Made by a program: the position numbers and the translations under genes. This document shows, in pieces, positions 58,446 to 64,000 of a DNA stretch of 64,000 nucleotides. Position 1 is the stretch's first letter; every line of letters starts with the position of its first letter. Where the stretch lies: positions 25,975,036 through 26,039,035 of the forward strand of contig JAOWCC010001501.1 in NCBI GenBank assembly GCA_030867875.1. The letters run 5' to 3'. The stretch is from Actinernus sp. WN-2022 (taxonomy: Eukaryota > Cnidaria > Anthozoa > Actiniaria > Actinernidae). The notes beneath the pieces were generated by a model. It was not told where the DNA came from and searched no databases. It saw only the letters and a list, made by a program, of their open reading frames with translations.

Positions 58446-61400
58446 ACAGCGTACTCTATTGGCTCGGTGTGGATTCCATCGGGAAGAACGCGTCTTTTAT
58501 CGTAGTAAGCCGATAGCCCAAGCTTCCATTGTTCGTAGGTTGCTATACCTTCTTGCAATAGGCGGAAGCCTCGGTTCTTCGCTATGTCGATACTACCCTG
58601 GAGGGCTGTTTCGAATCGTTCCCACGAAATGTCGTTGTGCCGCCTAGACATACCTTTAGCGGAATACTTCTTGCTGCCACCCGTATCGACGTAGTAGGCT
58701 TTCGAGCATAGGGCAATGGCGCGCTGTCCTTCGAATTCGAGTTTGAAGAGTCCTGGGGTACGACTGCTCCATTTGTCCCAAGCTAGCCATTCATTCCTTT
58801 CGGCTTCGAACTCCTCACGTAGCTCGAGTCTTACAACCTCATCGAGGCTGTTTCCCGAGATGGCAATGTACGCACTGTCCGTGTCCATCTGTATATATTC
58901 GAAATCTTTGCGATCGATGTACTTGTCGAGGAAGTCGTAGTAGAACTCAAGCATACGCAGCTTTGCGAGCTGGTACACAGCGATACCTACTTGGAAAGGG
59001 CGTTTGATTCGGATCTGGTCCTTTCGGCTCTCTAGTTCGTATGCCTCGCCAATCTCTTCCAGGTCTTCGAACCAAACGCTTCGCAATGCTTTGTCCACAA
59101 CCTTCTCGTCTTTTGTATAGGTGACATTTGTTTGGCGTCCCAAGTCTTCGAGCAACTTTCCATAGGCGCTGTTTCCTAGTAGCTTGAACACATCTGCCAG
59201 CAAAGCCTCACCTTTGTCTACGTCTCCCATACGTCGCGCCTCAGTGACTTGGTCCACGAACCATCCGAAGATTTCTTTGGGTTCGTAGTCTATCGTGCGG
59301 TAGACAGCAGTGATCACTGCGCCATGGTCTAGATACCAAAGTAGAAGAGGAGCATAGAGTAGCAACTTCTTTCCAGAGAGACTCCCAACTAGCTTCGTTT
59401 CCTCACTGCGCTTTCTACCAGTCTTTTCAAGGTAGGCCAACATTTGTGGAGGAATTGCTTCCTTGGGAATTTTCTTGTTGTAGAAGAAGGGGGGCATCTC
59501 CTCAAATTCCTTCCACAATTTCTTTGGTATCTCGATGTCTACTTCTGCATATCCAAACCACGTTCCCCCGAGTAGACATTCGACGAATCCTTCGGTGGCT
59601 GGACCTGGATCATCGTAGTGCACGACCTTTTCCTTTCCACAAGGCATTTCGAATTCCATCGTGGAAAGATATAGGGCGTTGGCATCGTATCCAAGAATCT
59701 TACGACAAATCTTAGTTCCTCCCTGATGACTACGAATCTTAGTCACTCCGGCTTCGTGGCGTCTGGTGAACACTATGCTTGGACCTCCTACGACAGCGTC
59801 TTTCAGCATGTGGTAGGCTTCCTTACTTGGAGCGTACATCTCAGCTCCCCTTTCTACACTACCTCGAAGCAGGAACTGTAGCGAGACTCCTGGGATGGAC
59901 ACTGCATCTTTCAGCATGTCTACTCCTTTCTCGTGATAGAAATCTCGCATCTTTTCGAGTGCCTCTAGGAATGGAACTACATCTAGGTTGTTGTAGTATC
60001 GTAGCCAGTCTGCAAAGGTCTCCATTCCCTTGTCGAGAAAGGTGCGCTTGCAGTCTTCGATCTCTTCCCTAGATAGTATGTGTTCTCTTTTCAACTTCGA
60101 ACCCCACTCTGGATAGTCTGGTAATCCAATGTGATCCAACTTGTCAGGAGAGTCAAACCACTCATATGGGAAGAAACTCTTTTGCAACTCACATCCATAG
60201 GCAGTGATCCAACGTTCGTAGGAAGTTCCAGGTCCAAGGTAGTTCATCACATCGAGGAAACGGAAATCGGGAGTCAAGAGAAACATAGTGGTGTTGTCTT
60301 TCTTTGCCACCCGGACCTTTGAACAGGTGTCGGCAATGGTTCCTACGAAGTGCTCCCTGATCAGGTTGAGATCGTACCTGCCAGAGTTGAATCCCAATAC
60401 GGGAACTTGGCTGATCCATTCTTCGATCTTCGCTTGTTGTGCCTTCGATAGGGTGTCAAAGGAGAATTCAGGTGTCTTGGGACAGAACCGTTCCGCAACG
60501 ACTTCTCGGATTGCTTTCGCTCTTCGTTGGAGTTCTTCGACAAAGGCAGTTATGAGTTCTTTTGGATCGCGTCGACAGATGTGGGTTGGTGTTCGATCGT
60601 ACGTGTCGGCAATTGATACTGATATTGGGACATGAACGTTTTCGATGGTCAATCGGTCCGTTGGTTGTCTTCCTTTCGTTGTATCGAGATAGGCTTCGAA
60701 ATCGTAAACTATGGCATGTGGATAGGCGGTTTGCGTTGGAGTTGGAAGCGGTTTGTTTTTCTTCTTTGTAGAGCAACCCCAAGCCTCCACTACTACATAA
60801 CCTGCCTCACGTAGACTCTCCGTTCTTTCGCAGGTCTTGAGATAGAGCCTCCTTTCCCTAGGGAAGCATTTCGGGCAGCCATGGAAATAGCATCCATGAA
60901 ATTGGAAGATGGTTTTCGAAAGAGGTTCGTAGCCGTCGACCGGTGCTCCTTCGATCCAATGCTCTCCACCATGCCCACAAGCTGCGTGATGAATGTGTTG
61001 CCCAATCCTTTCGGCTTCGCGTTTCAACCAGCATAGAGCGACTTTGCTAGCGGTGCTCTCTGGCCAGAAGGCTTTTTCGTATGCCGACTGGGGTACTGTA
61101 ATTACTTTTCCGGGGCAAACAATCTTCGTTTCGCCACGACTGCAACGATCTGCGTGGCGTTGAAGGTTCGAGGCTTTTGTGAACCGTTGCTTACAATCGT
61201 TGCATACGTAGATGCTCCCTATCTTGTCGATGTTCTTGATATAGAAGGCATGTCCTTCGTATATCCCAATCGTCATCGTATGCTTGTAGTGAGCTGCATG
61301 TCGCGTCAGATGCCAATCGCCATCCTCCGTGGGTTCATACACCCGAATACCGATTCCAAAGTGTAACTCGACTTCCTCCAGCTGGTCTAAGGAAGTTCTG

Positions 61401-62032
61401 GGAACGTCTTGCGTGGGCGCTGTCAGGCGATAGAAGTTCTGGGCAAGTCTTCGAGCTGTGACGCAACACCTATCTACTCTTGCTCCTTCATGCATGGCAA
61501 GGCAGCGCCACAGACATAGGTTGTCACCATATCGATCAAGGGCAAGCATTCCTTTCTTATGGCGAAGCCATTGGGGTAGTGGGCCTGTTCCCAACAGAAG
61601 CTGACGATCGATCACGACTTTGACATCCACGTAGATCCAACGAACGAAGGCCCATTGGGTATTTGGTCGATTGATGTTGTCAGGATTCAAACGAGCTGTC
61701 TCTTTGCTATTGATCCACTCCTCTGCGTCTCCTAGGATGTTCACCCATGGAGAGCCGGGGACAGTCTTGGAGAATAGCATCACACGCCCGTCATTGACAT
61801 TGCGAATGCGATAGGTGTAGCTGTAGCGCAGATAGAAGCTGGTGGTTACCTTTGCAACTAACTTTTCCATGATCCTAGGAGTCAAATCTCCTGCCACACC
61901 TTGGAAGAAGCGCCATCGAATAGTACGGCGGCCTATCTCCACTCCCTCGAGCATTCCATCTCTCTCCTCTAGAATGGCACCTGCCTCTCGAGCTAGACTA
62001 CGTGGAAGTGGCTCACTACGCAGTCTCGCCAT
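58442..62032 (-). CDS. Protein-primed family B DNA polymerase
   Basis: 1,196 residues from the ATG at 62,032. Domains: N-terminal region with DNLCLWRCLAMH (about 170-181) and EGHAFYIKNID (about 259-269); a C2H2-like finger (CNDCKQRF...LQRHADRC, 277-297); GYEPLSKTIFQFHGCYFHGC with PKC (about 367-389), a segment typical of Polinton polymerases; exonuclease motifs DFE at 445-447, FNSGRYD at about 548-554 and YNNLD near 680-684; polymerase motif A DANALYLS (783-790), motif B KLLGNSAYGK (950-959), motif C DTDS (1050-1053) and a SKAYYV/SAKGM region beyond 1,110. All catalytic residues are present, so it looks functional. It would copy the linear genome from a protein primer at the terminal repeats. 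Transcribed leftward from the right end. Confidence 0.95.
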   Translation of the reverse strand: MARLRSEPLPRSLAREAGAILEERDGMLEGVEIGRRTIRWRFFQGVAGDLTPRIMEKLVAKVTTSFYLRYSYTYRIRNVNDGRVMLFSKTVPGSPWVNILGDAEEWINSKETARLNPDNINRPNTQWAFVRWIYVDVKVVIDRQLLLGTGPLPQWLRHKKGMLALDRYGDNLCLWRCLAMHEGARVDRCCVTARRLAQNFYRLTAPTQDVPRTSLDQLEEVELHFGIGIRVYEPTEDGDWHLTRHAAHYKHTMTIGIYEGHAFYIKNIDKIGSIYVCNDCKQRFTKASNLQRHADRCSRGETKIVCPGKVITVPQSAYEKAFWPESTASKVALCWLKREAERIGQHIHHAACGHGGEHWIEGAPVDGYEPLSKTIFQFHGCYFHGCPKCFPRERRLYLKTCERTESLREAGYVVVEAWGCSTKKKNKPLPTPTQTAYPHAIVYDFEAYLDTTKGRQPTDRLTIENVHVPISVSIADTYDRTPTHICRRDPKELITAFVEELQRRAKAIREVVAERFCPKTPEFSFDTLSKAQQAKIEEWISQVPVLGFNSGRYDLNLIREHFVGTIADTCSKVRVAKKDNTTMFLLTPDFRFLDVMNYLGPGTSYERWITAYGCELQKSFFPYEWFDSPDKLDHIGLPDYPEWGSKLKREHILSREEIEDCKRTFLDKGMETFADWLRYYNNLDVVPFLEALEKMRDFYHEKGVDMLKDAVSIPGVSLQFLLRGSVERGAEMYAPSKEAYHMLKDAVVGGPSIVFTRRHEAGVTKIRSHQGGTKICRKILGYDANALYLSTMEFEMPCGKEKVVHYDDPGPATEGFVECLLGGTWFGYAEVDIEIPKKLWKEFEEMPPFFYNKKIPKEAIPPQMLAYLEKTGRKRSEETKLVGSLSGKKLLLYAPLLLWYLDHGAVITAVYRTIDYEPKEIFGWFVDQVTEARRMGDVDKGEALLADVFKLLGNSAYGKLLEDLGRQTNVTYTKDEKVVDKALRSVWFEDLEEIGEAYELESRKDQIRIKRPFQVGIAVYQLAKLRMLEFYYDFLDKYIDRKDFEYIQMDTDSAYIAISGNSLDEVVRLELREEFEAERNEWLAWDKWSSRTPGLFKLEFEGQRAIALCSKAYYVDTGGSKKYSAKGMSRRHNDISWERFETALQGSIDIAKNRGFRLLQEGIATYEQWKLGLSAYYDKRRVLPDGIHTEPIEYAV

Positions 62033-62190
62033 TCTCCCTTCGATATAACTATGTGTTAGAATAGCTCTAACAGTTACTCGATTTGGATTTTTTGGTGTAA
62101 GGATGTTGCGGCGATATAACTATATGTAATCATATCTCTAATAGGATTCTCACTTTGGATTTTTATGTGTAAGAATGTCTAGTGACGATT
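62033..62190 (-). promoter_or_regulatory. Doubled promoter-like cassette before the polymerase
   Basis: Two head-to-tail copies of the cassette, read on the minus strand. The outer one is in the terminal repeat (62,112-62,180, ending TAGTTATATCG) and the inner one at 62,041-62,110 (CCTTACACCAAAAAATCCAA...GTTAGAGCTATTCT...ATAGTTATATCG), which stops 9 nt before the polymerase ATG. The inner copy matches 47,266-47,330 in CTTACACC. Confidence 0.5.
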
Positions 62191-62345
62191 TGGCTGACCC
62201 TTAGTTACCCCTAGTAGTATAGGTGGAGTCAAAATTATACAACTTTTTGTTGTGCAAGAAAACTCAAAAGTGAATTTCCGAATTCACTTTTTGAGTTTTC
62301 TTGTGCAAGAAAAAGTGGTATAATTTTGACTCCACCTATACTACT
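62112..62345 (-). repeat. Polinton right terminal inverted repeat
   Basis: 234 bp, near-identical inverted copy of 46,156-46,390. Its outer 133 bp (62,213-62,345) is again an imperfect palindrome with AGTAGTATAGG at both ends. Confidence 0.95.
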
Positions 62346-62350
62346 ATATC
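62346..62350. repeat. Polinton target site duplication, right
   Basis: ATATC, matching 46,151-46,155, with A following on this side. Confidence 0.85.
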
Positions 62351-62419
62351 AATGTTCTCTTTTGCCTGTTTCTGTTCATGAATTGGACCATCAGATACTT
62401 CTTGCCTTTCTTCAGCAGT

Positions 62420-62610
62420 TAATTACTTCAGACCTTTGTTTTGTATGACTGTCTCTATTTTGTGCAAGTCTCTCTTGCCTTTTATCAACGCTTTCTTCAG
62501 ACCTTTGTTTTTTGTAACTGTCTCTCATTTTTTCAAGTCTGTCTTGCCTTTTATCAACACTTTCTTCAGACCTTTGTTTTTTCTGACTCTCTCTTTTGTT
62601 TACAAGCCTG
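62420..62610 (-). repeat. Internal repeats of the Helitron protein
   Basis: Three to four copies of a 63-bp (21-codon) unit encoding a KKQRSEESVDKRQDRLEKMR-type sequence. Such basic arrays are common in the N-terminal region of animal Helitron proteins. Confidence 0.7.
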
Positions 62611-63269
62611 TCTTGTCTTTCACTGTATGTCTCTGAATATCTTAGTTTTTTGCTATTATTTCTCTGCTGGTCAGGTCTCTCCTGTTTCTTGTCATTAGTT
62701 TCTACTAACTTTCTCTTTAGGCATTTCAGTCTGTTTCTACTTTGACTGTTCTTGTCTGTGACTGTAGAAACATAGTGCATTTCATTAATGTATCCAATAA
62801 ATATGATGTTGTGTCTTCCCAGGTGAACAGGAGTTATAACTGTACCTTCAGGTGAACTGATATTAGACTCTGATATGAATGACACTGTCAATTGCATTAG
62901 CCACAGCCTGTATAATGACATTATCACACCATGTGCCTGGTTTTGTAATTTTTACACATTATTGATAAATGAGGTGCCTGGAAAGCTTTGTCAGTTACAA
63001 AAGATCGTATTCTTTTTCTACACTTTTTTTTCTTTAATGCTTTCAGAATTCTTTTGACAGGAATTCGAGATGGTTCCCTGTCCCTTTTCCTTCTACGATT
63101 TACTGTTTTTTTAACAGCTGCAGCAAATTCATGGCCTACTGCCTGAACATAATTATCATCATGCATTATCTTACAGTTCACAGAACCATTTGTCAAAGCC
63201 TGATCTTGTGTACTACGTGGAACACTGAACAGCCCACTGTTTTGGTTTACTAGTGTAATTGTGTTGTTC

Positions 63270-64000
63270 ATTTGGCTCACTCCGGCGCCACTGAGCACCA
63301 CGACTCAGTTGCTTTGTATAGTTACCACAATGGGTCATTTGGCACAATGGCTGCTGAGCACGACGACTCAGTTGGTTTGTATAGTGACCACAACGGGAGC
63401 AACTGCAGAATACCCCGCAAATGAAAAGATACCCCCAAGGCTCTACGGGCTACGCGTCATTGAGGCCGAGTCTCACACCCGTGAAACTAAGTCTTAATGA
63501 ATTCTTTATAGAACGAAGCTGTGCTACGCGATGCTACGCGTGCTACGCGATGCTACGCGTGCTACGCGTCGAATGGAAGAGGTGGACTGAGGCCGAGTCA
63601 CACCCGTGAAGCTATATCTTAATGATTTCTTTATAGAACGAATCTGTGCTACGCGTCGAATGGAAGAGGTGGACTGAGGCCGAGTCACATCCGTTAAGCT
63701 ATATCTTAATGAATTCTTTATAGAACGAAGCTGTGCTACGCATGCTACGCGTCGAATTTCGACGCGTAGACATAAAAAGTTGCGGGGTATTCTGCAGTTT
63801 AGCCGTGACGGCAACGGGTCATTTGGCACAATGGCCACCCAGTACCACGACTCAGTTGGGTTTTTACTGGATTGTTCAGCACAGTCGTCGCCTTCGCCTT
63901 CGGGGTCGTCGAGATGCAGGCCGACAAAGCAGGCCCTGTTTCGCTCGAAGTTCGGACATCAAACTTCTTCAGTGTTCCAGTAATCGTATACACTTTCCTC
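63270..64000. repeat. CGCGTAGC-rich repeats, GCGGGGTATT ends
   Basis: 63,399-63,800 is bounded by AACTGCAGAATACCCCGCAA and its complement. Inside, a ~110-bp unit (GATGCTACGCGTGCTACGCG, GTGGACTGAGGCCGAGTCAC, TTCTTTATAGAACGAA) repeats about three times. Outside it, a GTCATTTGGCACAATGGC / CGACTCAGTTG phrase appears three times between 63,290 and 63,850, as if one repeated unit had been interrupted by the other. Related sequence is at 18,958-19,085. Confidence 0.65.

Larger units (their letters stand above)
46156..62345. mobile_element. Complete Polinton/Maverick element with TFIIB gene
   Basis: 16,190 bp bounded by inverted repeats (46,156-46,390; 62,112-62,345) that start AGTAGTATAGG and end CCTATACTACT. 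ATATC is duplicated on both sides (46,151-46,155; 62,346-62,350). A sixth base, A, can be counted if the first base of the left repeat is shared, giving the 6-bp ATATCA expected for Polintons. Hallmark genes: protein-primed polymerase, retroviral-type integrase, major capsid protein, packaging ATPase. Thirteen of fourteen genes are open with an ATG; only the penton candidate lacks a usual start. The left end adds ankyrin/F-box, zinc-binding and TFIIB-like genes. No adenain-type protease was recognised. Near-identical repeats and open genes suggest a young or still active element. Confidence 0.95.
62346..63301 (-). pseudogene. Helitron N-terminal part with OTU-like remnant
   Basis: Minus-strand frames 62,924-63,301 and 62,412-62,927 encode, in order, a basic region (KKTVNRRRKRDREPSRIPVK), a short AFQAPHLSIMCK stretch, then (after a frame break near 62,900) a segment with GTVITPVHLGRHNIIFIGYI and NEMHYVST. 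The last resembles the C-terminal half of OTU cysteine proteases carried by animal Helitrons, including the HY-x-S histidine region. The Cys box of the protease is not seen. Three Lys/Arg/Gln-rich repeats (KKQRSEESVDKRQDRLEKMR type) follow. A further frame break near 62,410 leads into a frame that reads to the Polinton boundary and continues at 46,155. Confidence 0.7.

Overview
This looks like eukaryotic, almost certainly invertebrate animal, genomic DNA. Cellular genes are essentially absent, AT-rich intergenic sequence is packed with many classes of transposable element, and the element types (Polinton/Maverick, OTU-bearing Helitron, Penelope-like, CR1/L2-like LINE, single-ORF Ty3, foldback elements, C/G-tract terminal repeats) suggest a cnidarian such as a coral or anemone. 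The host assignment is inference; no rRNA, mitochondrial or recognisable host gene fixes it.

Left part (1-36,430): almost entirely decayed or non-autonomous repeats. There is a LINE 3' end (about 390-934), Penelope-like GIY-YIG remnants (about 2.6-4.4 kb), a dispersed repeat family seen three times (2.2-3.2, 7.4-8.4 and 12.2-13.1 kb), and a TTAA-flanked unit (8,485-12,132) carrying an internally deleted LINE with an intact ORF1. Then come a TTAA MITE (14,869-15,407), two large foldback elements with the same CACAGGC termini and 7-bp duplications (15,477-16,875; 17,260-18,933), three 9-10 bp-TSD (Mutator-like) units, two of them nested (21,356-21,735; 22,990-25,960 enclosing 23,603-25,456), a second TTAA element (26,144-27,991), C/G-tract elements with 8-bp TSDs, and a TAA-TSD Harbinger-like MITE (30,482-30,952). 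Only two weak candidate host first exons were seen.

Middle (36,432-40,989): a complete, young-looking Ty3/gypsy retrotransposon with apparently identical 205-bp LTRs, a GTTGG 5-bp duplication and one intact gag-pol frame.

Right part (41,800-63,301): a decayed Helitron on the minus strand (OTU-like, Rep HUH and PIF1-type helicase domains, several frameshifts) is split by a complete 16.19-kb Polinton/Maverick-type element (46,156-62,345). The Polinton has near-identical 234/235-bp terminal inverted repeats and a 5-6 bp target duplication, and removing it puts the Helitron reading frame back together. It encodes a protein-primed family B DNA polymerase, a retrovirus-type integrase, a double-jelly-roll-type major capsid protein, an FtsK/A32-type packaging ATPase, a candidate penton/minor capsid protein and a set of small membrane proteins. 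Unusually, a left-end module holds an F-box-like/ankyrin protein, a zinc-binding acidic protein and a TFIIB-like transcription factor.

The Polinton genes fit together as a virus-like system: polymerase and integrase copy and insert the genome; capsid protein, penton candidate, ATPase and membrane proteins would build and fill a particle; the left module could redirect transcription and host ubiquitin pathways. Regulatory layout is compact: TATA-like boxes 10-30 nt before start codons, a near-palindromic divergent promoter before the capsid gene, a repeated 70-bp promoter-like cassette in and beside the terminal repeats, and two A-tract/hairpin/T-tract structures between gene blocks. The TFIIB-bearing Polinton is the best candidate for an undescribed system here.
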